Shown in pieces: positions 9,130 to 16,798 of a stretch of 64,000 nucleotides of DNA (the first letter of the stretch is position 1; every line of letters begins with the position of its first letter). The position numbers and the translations under genes are program-made. The DNA comes from CAZNPU01 sp964575335 (lineage in GTDB: Bacteria; Planctomycetota; Phycisphaerae; Phycisphaerales; SM1A02), in NCBI GenBank assembly GCA_964575335.1, contig CAZNPU010000009.1, forward strand, positions 1-64,000, written 5' to 3'. The notes under the pieces were generated by a model. It was not told the DNA's origin. It made no database searches and saw nothing but the letters and a program-made list of their open reading frames with translations.

Positions 9130-10113
9130 CTACTGCCAGTTGAGCGTTTCCTTTACTGCCTCGATGATCGTGTCGCTGTCCGGCAGGTAGTGCTGTTCGG
9201 TCTGGAAGAACGGGAAGTGAATGTCGTATCCGGTGACCCGCTTGATCGGGGCAAGCAGGTACTCAAAGCACGTTTCGTTCAGACGCGCGACAATCTCCGA
9301 TGCGACGCTGCACGTACGCGGAGCCTCAGCGACGATCACGCAGCGGCCGGTCTTGGCGACTGAGCTTGCCAGGGTTTCGGTGTCCATCGGTTTGATCGAC
9401 AGCAGATCGATCACCTCGACGCTCACCTTGTGAATGTCCCTCAGATCATCCGCAGCCTCCAGCGTCGGACGCATCATTGCGCCGTAGGCAATGAGCGTTA
9501 CATCGCTTCCTTCACGCACAACCTTGGCCTTGCCGATCTCCATGACTTCCGGCTCATCCGGCACGTCTTCCTTGAACGCGCGGTACACCGCCTTAGGTTC
9601 GTAAAACACCACCGGGTCCGGATCCTGAATCGCTGCGTTCAGCAGCGCACGGGCGTTGCGCGGTCCGCTTGGGATCACCACTTTCAAGCCGGGCGTGTGC
9701 GCCCAGTACGCTTCGCGCGATTCGGAGTGGTGCTCCACCGCGCGGATGCCGCCGCCGTAAGGACAGCGCATCACCATTTGGATGGGGTAGCGGTTGCGCG
9801 TGCGGTTGCGGTAGCGGGCCATGTTCTGTTCGATCTGATCGAACGCCTGCATGGTGAAGCCGGAGAACTGGATTTCCGCCACGGGCTTGAGGCCGTAGAT
9901 CGCCATGCCCACCGCGGTGCCGATGATGCCGCATTCCGCAAGCGGGGTGTCGCGCACGCGCTTGGGGCCGTACTTTTCGAGCAGGTCCTTGGTAACGCGG
10001 AACACGCCGCCGTTGACAGCAACGTCCTCGCCCAGGACGAGCACGCTGTCGTCGGAATCCATTGCTTGATCAAGCGCCAGGTTCAGCGCCTGGACCATCG
10101 TCATTGCTGGCAT
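9130..10113 (-). CDS. pdhB: Pyruvate dehydrogenase E1 component, beta subunit
   Basis: This is the beta chain of a heterotetrameric thiamine-diphosphate decarboxylase. Family landmarks are 'LGEDVAVNGGVFRVT' near the start, 'RDTPLAE', and 'RCPYGGGIRAVEHHSES' with the His residues that line the active site. The C-terminal transketolase domain contains 'LIAYGAMM'. At 327 residues it is full length. It starts 52 bp after the E1alpha stop. A branched-chain substrate cannot be fully excluded, but overall similarity looks closest to Bacillus-type PdhB. Confidence 0.93.
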   Translation of the reverse strand: MPAMTMVQALNLALDQAMDSDDSVLVLGEDVAVNGGVFRVTKDLLEKYGPKRVRDTPLAECGIIGTAVGMAIYGLKPVAEIQFSGFTMQAFDQIEQNMARYRNRTRNRYPIQMVMRCPYGGGIRAVEHHSESREAYWAHTPGLKVVIPSGPRNARALLNAAIQDPDPVVFYEPKAVYRAFKEDVPDEPEVMEIGKAKVVREGSDVTLIAYGAMMRPTLEAADDLRDIHKVSVEVIDLLSIKPMDTETLASSVAKTGRCVIVAEAPRTCSVASEIVARLNETCFEYLLAPIKRVTGYDIHFPFFQTEQHYLPDSDTIIEAVKETLNWQ

Positions 10114-10165
10114 TGCTTTGATCCCAAATAGCTGGCTCTTGCTCTGGTCTTGCCGGGGCTATGTG

Positions 10166-11368
10166 TTATTCAACGCCTTTGCGCTTGAGTTTTTCGAAAT
10201 ACTCGCGCTGCTGGGCTTCCAGTTCCGGCGTCAGTTTGTCATACACGAAATCAAATACCTCACGCGGCTTCGGCACGGCTCGCTTGCGGAACACCTCGCG
10301 CGCTTCAAGCACCTGCTGTTCGCATTCTTCAGCGACCTTCTCGCAGCCGGCCTGGTCGATTATGCCTTTGCTGATGAGATACTTCTCAAAACGCAGAATC
10401 GGGCATTTGGCTTTCCACGGCTCGACCTCGTCATCCGAGCGATACACCTTCGGTTCATCAGCGGTGGTGTGATAGCTCATGCGATAGGTCACCGCCTCGA
10501 TGAGTGACGGCCCTTCGCCGCGGCGGGCGCGTTCAACCGCCTGGCGCGTCGCAACGATCATCGCAAGAACATCGTTACCGTCCACGCGGATTGATGGAAT
10601 GCCAAAGCCGACGCCGCGCACCGCGAAGGATTCGGTGGCTGCCTGCTTCTGCACCGGCGTTGAAATCGCCCAGCCGTTGTTCTCACAGATGAAAATCACC
10701 GGCGCCTGATCCACAGCGGCAAAATTGAACGCCTCGTTTGCTGCGCCCTGCGAAATCGCGCCGTCGCCGAAGTTCACCAGCACGCATGACCACGGCTTTT
10801 CTTCGCGATACTGAATCGCCTGGGCGACGCCCACTGCCGGCAGCAGATGCGAACCGATCACGATTGAAAACGGCAGGTCGTTGACGCCTTCCGGCGGGGC
10901 GAAACCTTCGAAAAAGCCGGCCCAGAGCAGAAGCAACTGCTCAATCGGCCAGCCGCGCCAAATCTGTGCGCCAAACGAGCGATACGACGGCGCAAACCAG
11001 TCGCGCGCTTCCAGCGGATAAATCTGCCCGATCTGCGTCGCTTCCTGTCCGAAACCAGGAGCGAACGTTCCCATTTCGCCCTGCCGCTGCATGTTCAGCA
11101 TGCGGATATCGAGTTTGCGGGTCAGCACCATGGCGCGATAAATCTTGCGCAGCTCGGCTTCGGGCAGATTGGGGTCCAGCGATTCGTCAACGACGCCATG
11201 CTCATTGAGGATCTGCAACTGCTCGATCGAGCCAAGGTCCAGCCAGGTGCGGCCGGTGGGCTTGCTCGAACTTCCAGCAGCATGCGACGACGCCGCGTTG
11301 CTGAGTTGCCCATTGGGCGGTGCAGCGGCAGATGCTCGTGAATGCGGCTCGGTGGTCTTACTGGTCAT
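10166..11368 (-). CDS. pdhA: Pyruvate dehydrogenase E1 component, alpha subunit
   Basis: The alpha chain binds thiamine diphosphate through the 'GDGAISQG...ENN' motif and contains 'GQEATQIG' and 'PEGVNDLP', as in Gram-positive type E1alpha. I chose the ATG at 11368 because AGGAG lies six bases upstream; an upstream in-frame ATG at 11398 has no such site. The chosen product is 400 residues with a Ser/Ala-rich N-terminal extension of about 40 residues. It is the first gene of the four-gene PDH operon and starts about 200 bp downstream of paaD on the same strand. Confidence 0.93.
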   Translation of the reverse strand: MTSKTTEPHSRASAAAPPNGQLSNAASSHAAGSSSKPTGRTWLDLGSIEQLQILNEHGVVDESLDPNLPEAELRKIYRAMVLTRKLDIRMLNMQRQGEMGTFAPGFGQEATQIGQIYPLEARDWFAPSYRSFGAQIWRGWPIEQLLLLWAGFFEGFAPPEGVNDLPFSIVIGSHLLPAVGVAQAIQYREEKPWSCVLVNFGDGAISQGAANEAFNFAAVDQAPVIFICENNGWAISTPVQKQAATESFAVRGVGFGIPSIRVDGNDVLAMIVATRQAVERARRGEGPSLIEAVTYRMSYHTTADEPKVYRSDDEVEPWKAKCPILRFEKYLISKGIIDQAGCEKVAEECEQQVLEAREVFRKRAVPKPREVFDFVYDKLTPELEAQQREYFEKLKRKGVE

Positions 11369-11564
11369 CACCAACTCCTGCGAAGGCTCCCGCCGCATGG
11401 TAGGACAATCTCAGGGCGATCGCCAGCCGGAGAGCGGGGCGCATGAGGCTGGTGACAATGCGCATTTGCAGTGCGCATGCTCAAAAACGGGCCTGTGCGC
11501 AGCATAAAAGGGGACTCTGCGGCGATGCAGGCGCGTCTGGCTGTTGCGCAGCAATGCAGTGCCT

Positions 11565-12125
11565 TCACACGCGCTTCATGTGCTCAAAGCTGTTGCGGCA
11601 GGCTTCGCAGTAGTAGATCATGCGGCAACGCGTCGGGCCGAAGGGGCTTTCCAAACGCGTGGATGTGGAATTGCAAAACGGGCACGGAATTGCCGAGGTG
11701 CGAAGCGGAACGGTAAGCTGGGAACTGTGGGCGAGATTGCGACTGCCGTCAGCGCCAGCAGCGTGACATCCAGCGGCAGGGACAGTCACGCCATGCTCGC
11801 GCAACGATTCGCGACCGGCTTCGGTAATGCGATCGACCGTCCAGGGCGGATCGAAAAGCCAGCTCACCTTCACATCGCTCACATCGGGAAGCTGACCGAC
11901 TTTGGCGCGAACGTCGTCTGCGATCATGTCGAGAGCCGGGCAGCCGACAAAGGTGGGCAGCAGATCGATTTCGACGCAATGCCCCTGGGAAGCGGCCGAT
12001 GCTGCCGGCTGCTGTGCAGGCGTGACGCGCACCGCTTCGACCAGCCCCAGATCGACAATGCTGATGGGCATTTCCGGATCGGGGATCGTGCGAAGCACAT
12101 CAAATATGGCGGCCGCATCAATCAT
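11565..12125 (-). CDS. paaD: Phenylacetyl-CoA epoxidase accessory protein PaaD
   Basis: PaaD is a MIP18/DUF59-type protein thought to help assemble the iron-containing cofactors of the epoxidase system. The N-terminal domain contains 'IPDPEMPISIVDLGLV' and 'PTFVGCPALDMI', the family hallmark. The C-terminal zinc-ribbon-like segment has Cys148/Cys151 and Cys167/Cys173/Cys176 and ends 'FEHMK', as in other PaaD proteins. Length (186) is normal, with an Ala/Gln-rich insertion near residue 40. It follows paaC on the same strand after 81 bp. Confidence 0.93.
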   Translation of the reverse strand: MIDAAAIFDVLRTIPDPEMPISIVDLGLVEAVRVTPAQQPAASAASQGHCVEIDLLPTFVGCPALDMIADDVRAKVGQLPDVSDVKVSWLFDPPWTVDRITEAGRESLREHGVTVPAAGCHAAGADGSRNLAHSSQLTVPLRTSAIPCPFCNSTSTRLESPFGPTRCRMIYYCEACRNSFEHMKRV

Positions 12126-12206
12126 CGCATCATCATTGTATTCGCGCCAACTGTGCCGAACTGCTGCGCCCCTGTGAGACCGCTTTGCCTTCGCCTGCGC
12201 TGTGCT

Positions 12207-12992
12207 TTACCACGCTGCGCCGGGTTCGATGCGGTAGACCTCGCACATTTCATCAAGCAGCTCGTTGAAGTGTTGCGTGTGCCGGCCTCGCCGCCCGCCT
12301 TGTGCTGTCGGGTCTGGCGCAGTCAGGTTGACAGCAAGCCCTGCCTGCTTCGCAATCGCTTCAACCGTTGTCTTCCACGCATCAAAGAGCGCTGCTGTGC
12401 CCTGCGGATAAACGCCAGCCTGCACGAGCACGTTTTCATCTTCAAGCGATTCAAACAGCATCGCTGCATGCGGAGCCAGCGCATCCATCGCCTTTTGCAT
12501 GCGCTGACGCGATTCATCGGTGCCTCGTCCGAGGCGGATCATCCAGCCGTTGACGTGATTGAGATGAACCTGCTCTTCTGCTGCCATGCGCCTGCACAGA
12601 TCAGCCAGCGGTCTGTAATTGGAATCAGCCAGATTGCTGAGCCGAATCTTGTCGCAGTGATCGCAGAAGAACTTGCGCACGACCGCGGTGGCCCAGTCGA
12701 ATTCATCGGGTACTTCCACGATCGAAGCGCAGCGGTATTCCTCGGGCTTGCGTCCGAAGGCAAGTTCATCAGCGCCTCCGGGATTGCCCAGCAGTTCGCT
12801 GACGAATTCGTATAGCGCCTGCGCGTGGCCAATTTCATCCTGCGCCAAGGCAGAGAACGCAATGTCCTCTTCGAGGATGGGCCCGAGGCCGGTCCAGTCG
12901 CTGTTGCGATGGCCGAGCATGAGCTTGTCATCGGCAAGGGCGAACAACAGATGTGTCAGTGGCGAGACGAGTTGGTCGGAGATGCTGCTCAA
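12207..12992 (-). CDS. paaC: Phenylacetyl-CoA epoxidase structural subunit PaaC
   Basis: PaaC is the catalytically inactive ferritin-like partner of PaaA. 'SPLTHLLFALADDKLMLGHRNSDWTG', 'LAQDEIGHA' and 'MAAEEQVHL' segments identify it. I chose a TTG start whose last two bases overlap the paaB stop (TTGA), with AGGA about six bases upstream; this gives 261 residues, close to family length. An in-frame ATG at 13058 would add 22 residues of poor similarity and create a 70-bp overlap. A GCTACACT hexamer lies 17 bases before that ATG, inside paaB, so an alternative internal start is not ruled out. Confidence 0.92.
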   Translation of the reverse strand: MSSISDQLVSPLTHLLFALADDKLMLGHRNSDWTGLGPILEEDIAFSALAQDEIGHAQALYEFVSELLGNPGGADELAFGRKPEEYRCASIVEVPDEFDWATAVVRKFFCDHCDKIRLSNLADSNYRPLADLCRRMAAEEQVHLNHVNGWMIRLGRGTDESRQRMQKAMDALAPHAAMLFESLEDENVLVQAGVYPQGTAALFDAWKTTVEAIAKQAGLAVNLTAPDPTAQGGRRGRHTQHFNELLDEMCEVYRIEPGAAW

Positions 12993-13591
12993 AATTCTTC
13001 CTTCAGATCGTCCTTCTCGTATTCCTTCATCGCACCATCGGTGCGAAACTGCTTCCATTTTTCCTTAACGGCCCTAGTGTAGCCGCGCGCCAGGCGGTAG
13101 GTCTGATCGGTATGCCGCCAGATCAGCTCGCCGGCTTCACTGGCGACGATGCGATCAACCGGCGCGACCCACACGCAATGCGCTTTGGCCGCTTGCGGCT
13201 TCGCGCGGGCGAACTCCACCGCCTGCTGCGGCGAGTCTGCGTCAATGGATCCCGCTTCCAAAAATACATCCCCCGCGCGCTTCTGCGTGAATACCGCATA
13301 TGCGCACGGTCCGGGCGGGTCGGTGATCGCATACAGTCCGTCGCTGCTATGCAGGTCGCTGCGCTCGATCGCCCAGATGCCGACACACTCCTGGTCGCGA
13401 CCGTAATGCTCCTTGGACAGCGACATCGCCATCTCGTCATCGACCGCTTCCAGCCAGCCGGCATAGATGTGCGGCCCGTTTTCCTTGAGCTGGGTGAAGA
13501 TCACGTAGGGCTTGAGATCGCCAAGCGGTTCGGCGGCGATCGGCGCGTCGACGATGGACAGATCAATCTGCTGACGAAGTTTGGACATCAT
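12989..13591 (-). CDS. paaB: Phenylacetyl-CoA epoxidase subunit PaaB with a tandem-duplicated domain
   Basis: PaaB bridges PaaAC units in the ring-epoxidising complex. Usual PaaB proteins have about 95 residues; this one has 200. Two PaaB-like repeats are visible: 'YVIFTQLKENGPHIYAG' near residue 29 and 'YAVFTQKRAGDVFLEAG' near residue 98, each followed by a helix and a 'VWxxP' or 'VGIWAI' strand. The C-terminus is charged. A TATACT hexamer sits four bases before the first ATG and seven before the second (13588), so a leaderless transcript is likely. It overlaps paaC by a stop/start junction. Confidence 0.9.
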   Translation of the reverse strand: MMSKLRQQIDLSIVDAPIAAEPLGDLKPYVIFTQLKENGPHIYAGWLEAVDDEMAMSLSKEHYGRDQECVGIWAIERSDLHSSDGLYAITDPPGPCAYAVFTQKRAGDVFLEAGSIDADSPQQAVEFARAKPQAAKAHCVWVAPVDRIVASEAGELIWRHTDQTYRLARGYTRAVKEKWKQFRTDGAMKEYEKDDLKEEF

Positions 13592-13595
13592 CCAC

Positions 13596-13601
13596 AGTAT
13601 A
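13596..13601 (-). promoter_or_regulatory. Predicted -10 element TATACT of paaB
   Basis: On the minus strand TATACT ends seven bases before the second ATG of paaB. A strong hairpin upstream (13651-13675) would stop transcription from the preceding gene. Together this suggests that paaBCD has its own promoter, separate from paaA. Confidence 0.5.
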
Positions 13602-13650
13602 ACGGCCGAAGCGTCGGCACGGTACTCGGTCCACCGCGTTCAAAAGCGCG

Positions 13651-13675
13651 GGGGGCCAGGCATGCCTGGGCCCCC
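13651..13675 (-). terminator. GC-rich hairpin downstream of the secreted hypothetical gene
   Basis: A near-perfect inverted repeat (GGGGGCCAGGCA then TGCCTGGGCCCCC, one bulge) lies 21 bp after the stop of the 13696-14433 gene. On the minus strand a short T run (13641-13644) follows about six bases beyond the stem. It is a plausible intrinsic terminator separating that gene from paaB. Confidence 0.5.
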
Positions 13676-13695
13676 GCGGTGAATGCGGATAGTGT

Positions 13696-14433
13696 TCACA
13701 TGCAACGGCAGCGAAGTCGATTGTGCCGCTTTCCATCCACTTCGATAATCTCGATCACCATATTGCACTCTTTCCCTTCATCGCAACCCCCTTCGCATCG
13801 AGTGGTGATCGTGCCATCGCCGTTGAAAATCTGGACCATCTGGCAATGCTCAACTGGGATGGGCTCAACGACACCGCCGATCGGCTGATGCACGCCGGCG
13901 CGCGGCAGTGACAGCAGTTCACTTAGAACATCAGGATTCTGCGCGATGTCTCTGACCAGGTAGGTTCGAGTAGGCGAAGCAGTCGATGCACCGTACGCGA
14001 GCGTCTCCAGCACATGTGCCTGCAGCAGGTCCATTTCCTCAAGTACCATCCACTGCATCGAGTCGTAATAGAGCACCGCCACAGGCCCGTCATCATCCCA
14101 CGCCGGCACCAGAACCCGTCGTTGCTCATCGATGTCGAACACGAGCTGCTCGGATGACACCTGTGCCGGATTATGAACGCTGTGCGACGATGCCAGGAAC
14201 TGCCAGCCAGTCACGCCATCCTGCTCCAGAATAAAGATCATTCCGGAGCCCGAATCCGCCATGCCAAGGATGGCGACTTCTGTAACGATTTCTGTAACGA
14301 TTTCGTTGGAGCCCTCGGCGTGCTTACCTGCTGCGGCGAGCATGGACAGCGCGACCACACAGACTGTTGTCGCGGCAGGAATGTTCAGAATCCTGCGAAC
14401 GCGATCCTTAACTGCATTGCCGTTTCGATTCAT
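13696..14433 (-). CDS. Secreted hypothetical protein with C-terminal Cys cluster
   Basis: I do not recognise a family. The 245-residue product has a basic N-terminus and a hydrophobic stretch around residues 20-35, probably a signal peptide or anchor. The middle is acidic and beta-rich with no known motif. The last 45 residues hold eight cysteines, including 'CEGGCDEGKEC' and a terminal 'CRCM'. A good Shine-Dalgarno sequence (GGAG, seven bases before the ATG) supports the start. The gene sits between paaA and paaB, an unusual place for an unrelated secreted protein, and looks like an insertion into the phenylacetate cluster. Confidence 0.7.
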   Translation of the reverse strand: MNRNGNAVKDRVRRILNIPAATTVCVVALSMLAAAGKHAEGSNEIVTEIVTEVAILGMADSGSGMIFILEQDGVTGWQFLASSHSVHNPAQVSSEQLVFDIDEQRRVLVPAWDDDGPVAVLYYDSMQWMVLEEMDLLQAHVLETLAYGASTASPTRTYLVRDIAQNPDVLSELLSLPRAGVHQPIGGVVEPIPVEHCQMVQIFNGDGTITTRCEGGCDEGKECNMVIEIIEVDGKRHNRLRCRCM

Positions 14434-14758
14434 CGCAAATCTCCTTTACCCCCCAGGAGTTGCCCGCGTCTGACGAGGGGGGGGGGCGATCCCACTCGGC
14501 ACACTGCCCTCCCCAAAGCACAGACTCGCCGTTGGCGAAGGCATGGGAGAATTTGCTCTAAGGTAAAATATGCTACGCCTGACACACAAAGTCAAACCAT
14601 ACTTTGCCTATCAACGAAGTAGACCGGCTTCTATTGCAACCTGTAACGCCTAGTGCATCATCACCATCGCTGGCAGCGGATGCCAGTCAAACGTCAGCAC
14701 CAGCATGGCTGGCACCAACAGGCCCAGGAAGTACGGCAGTCACCGGGGGGCGCGCGGA
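14434..14758. other. Intergenic stretch with a G10 run
   Basis: No gene is supported in these 325 bases. A run of ten G lies near 14477-14486. It could be a sequencing weak point or phase-variable, but it lies in no reading frame I believe. The sequence next to 14433 carries the ribosome-binding site of the minus-strand gene. Confidence 0.6.
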
Positions 14759-15161
14759 TCATCCCATCATTGAACCACCCTCGTCGTCATCACCCATGAT
14801 TCGCGCTCGACGCTGCTTGATGATCTTGATGACATCCAGCAGTTCATCGGCAAACTGCATATACAGTTGCTGGGCCTCCGTTTCGCTCAGGCTGGGCGGT
14901 CGGCGCTGGCCTAGACACGGCCTGCTCACACTGACGCACGAGCTCCTGCTGCACTTCGTCCAGGACGTTGAGTGCATCGGCAATAGCGTGATCACGCTCT
15001 GCCAGAGCACGCTCGATGCACTCTCGGACGCGCGCAAGTGCATCGCTTGCCGATTCAATGGTGAACGATCCTGCGCCAATGTTCTGCTGCTCCGACTTTG
15101 CCTTGTCGATCGCCGTGTGCATTGAAAAACCAGCAATCGACCGAAAGTCAACCCGGACCAT
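14759..15161 (-). pseudogene. Small helical protein gene apparently broken by a +1 frameshift
   Basis: Two overlapping minus-strand frames each look coding in only one part. The upstream frame gives an alpha-helical, charged sequence ('ALARVRECIERALAERDHAI', 'DEVQQELVRQ') and then turns into low-quality sequence and stops at 14844. The other frame becomes protein-like from 'LSETEAQQLYMQFADELLDVIK' and ends 'GDDDEGG'. Joining them with a +1 shift around 14895-14925 gives one helical protein of about 130 residues with no recognised family. A decayed gene, an assembly error or a programmed shift are all possible. The start codon is uncertain (15161 or 15122). Confidence 0.45.
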
Positions 15162-15275
15162 TGCTGCAGAGCGATCATAATGCAGAGGTGGCAACGACGC
15201 GTTGAAAAAAATCGACGGTTGCAATATCTGCAAGCATCGATGGATTGGGCGTCGATCAGTGCACGGTGTGATCGG

Positions 15276-16295
15276 TCATGCAGCGGGCGGCACGTTGACG
15301 TTGCCGTAGAGCACGGCGCGGCGGACCCACTGGCCCTGCTCGTAGCTCATGCGGCGCAGCGCGAGCCGCTTTTTATTGCACGGTCCGTTGCCGCGAATGA
15401 CGCGGAAGAACTCGTCCCAATCCGGTTCGGTGTAGCCCCAGTTGCCATCGGTATCGGGCACGCACTGCTCATCCGGCCGCTTGGACACGACCATGCCGTG
15501 CTCATCTTTCTGCGTCACGTGAATCTTCAGGCCAAGGTCCACGGCCGCGGGCGCGAAGCGGTTGACGAAGCGCCTGCGCAGTTCATCGTTCTTCACCGTC
15601 TTCATCCGCCAGCGCATGGGCGGAAGCTGCTCAGCGTTGGGCTTGTCTGGCGGACCGAAGAACATCAGCGCCGGGCCCCACCAGCGGTCGAACGCGTCCT
15701 GCGCCATTTGCTTCTGCTGCTTCGTGCCGCTCATCAGCGTGAGCACCATGTCCTCGCCTGAGCGGAAGTGAAACGCCTCCTCCATGTTGATTCGCCGCAT
15801 TGTGCGCACGTACGGCCCGTATGCGCCGTCAGCGAGGGTCTTCTGGTTCATGATCGCTGCGCCGTCGATCAGCCACTGGATCATGGCGATGTCGGCCCAG
15901 GTCGGCACGGGATAGTTGAAGCAGTTGTGATACTTGGTCTTGCCGGTGATGAGATCTCGCAGCATGTCATCGCGCGATTTGCCCAGGTCCTGCGAGACGC
16001 GGTAGAGCATCTGGCCGTGGCCGACTTCGTCCTGTACCTTGGCGGTCAGCGCGAGCTTGCGCTTGAGCGACGGAGCGCGGGTGATCCACTCGCCTTCGGG
16101 CAGCGCGCCGATGATCTCGCTGTTGGCGTGATGCTCAGCCATCTTGAGCATGCCCTCGCGGTAGGCCCGGGGCATCCAGTCATCAGCTTCGATGAGCTCG
16201 CCTCGCGCGATCTTGGCCTCGAACTCCGCAAGCTTGGCGGGGTCTTCGGATACGCAGTGGTCAATGTGCATGCCGACGTTTGAAGAACCAGACAT
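15276..16295 (-). CDS. paaA: Phenylacetyl-CoA epoxidase catalytic subunit PaaA
   Basis: PaaA is the diiron oxygenase subunit that forms ring-1,2-epoxyphenylacetyl-CoA with O2. It is ferritin-like: 'LTAKVQDEVGHGQMLYR' and 'NMEEAFHFRSGEDMV' carry the E-x2-H type metal ligands. The C-terminal 'WGYTEPDWDEFFRVI' and 'KKRLALRR' segments are conserved in PaaA. I chose the ATG at 16295, with AGGAG nine bases upstream; the frame stays open further upstream only because it crosses a repeat. The product has 339 residues. The rest of the epoxidase genes (paaB, C, D) lie 1.7 kb downstream, after two unrelated genes. Confidence 0.95.
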   Translation of the reverse strand: MSGSSNVGMHIDHCVSEDPAKLAEFEAKIARGELIEADDWMPRAYREGMLKMAEHHANSEIIGALPEGEWITRAPSLKRKLALTAKVQDEVGHGQMLYRVSQDLGKSRDDMLRDLITGKTKYHNCFNYPVPTWADIAMIQWLIDGAAIMNQKTLADGAYGPYVRTMRRINMEEAFHFRSGEDMVLTLMSGTKQQKQMAQDAFDRWWGPALMFFGPPDKPNAEQLPPMRWRMKTVKNDELRRRFVNRFAPAAVDLGLKIHVTQKDEHGMVVSKRPDEQCVPDTDGNWGYTEPDWDEFFRVIRGNGPCNKKRLALRRMSYEQGQWVRRAVLYGNVNVPPAA

Positions 16296-16670
16296 TCGAT
16301 ACGTCTCCTGAACTGGGTTCACCGCGAGAAGACCGCGGCGAATCATTCTCAGCCAATGTACCGCGTACCGCAGAGATCGCGGCGAGCGCGGAGAAGGATG
16401 AGGCTGCGGCAGCGCTCGACGCACCATGCATACCGACAACCATCACCACCTTCTTCACGCTCAAGTTTAGGAGCAACCCGGCCTGTTTGCCAGACAGTCG
16501 GAGGCAGTTCAAGAGTTGTACGGTATGGGGTATGGATAGGGTCCTGGGCAGCGAGCGATCCGCCCTCCATTCCTGCTCCCTCCGCATCCTCTACGGTGCA
16601 TTGTTTTGGGTTAATTTACCGCGTACTCCGCGGTGAATCCCTCTCAGCAGATCACCGTCGCCAGGCTCTG
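16287..16670. repeat. Duplicated junction, copy 1 (paaA start to relic of thiolase 3' end)
   Basis: This segment aligns along its length with 19361-19680. It begins with the real paaA start and Shine-Dalgarno region, runs through degenerate CGCGGAG repeats and a shared core (for example GTTTGCC-GA-AGTCGGAGG, then AGTTCAAGAGTTG), and ends with 16648-16666, identical over 19 bases to the last codons of the thiolase gene. A thiolase tail reading 'LATVIC-stop' therefore persists here although the thiolase gene is 3 kb away. Confidence 0.75.
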
Positions 16671-16681
16671 GGGTCATACAT

Positions 16682-16711
16682 AAAAAGCGATCCCTGACGG
16701 CAGGGATCGCT
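16682..16711 (-). terminator. Rho-independent terminator of the LamG-dockerin gene
   Basis: A perfect 11-bp stem (AGCGATCCCTG, loop ACGG, CAGGGATCGCT) occupies 16686-16711. Read on the minus strand it is followed by five T residues. It lies about 90 bp after the stop of the minus-strand gene ending at 16799 and has the textbook form of an intrinsic terminator. Confidence 0.85.
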
Positions 16712-16798
16712 GGGAATTCATCTGACAACAATGTCGTCAAGGTGACGCAGTTCTTTGATCTGCTGTGGAGCGCTTCTGCAGTTAGGTCTGCAGCATCA

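Noticed and set aside
11544..12815. 423-codon open frame on the plus strand
   Set aside because: It spans the antisense of paaD and paaC, both of which have family motifs.
14604..15125. 173-codon open frame on the plus strand
   Set aside because: It overlaps the better-supported minus-strand helical gene; Ser/Pro-rich start and no motif.
16296..16439. 48-codon N-terminal extension of paaA
   Set aside because: It is encoded by the repeat-bearing junction, and the Shine-Dalgarno site fits the ATG at 16295.
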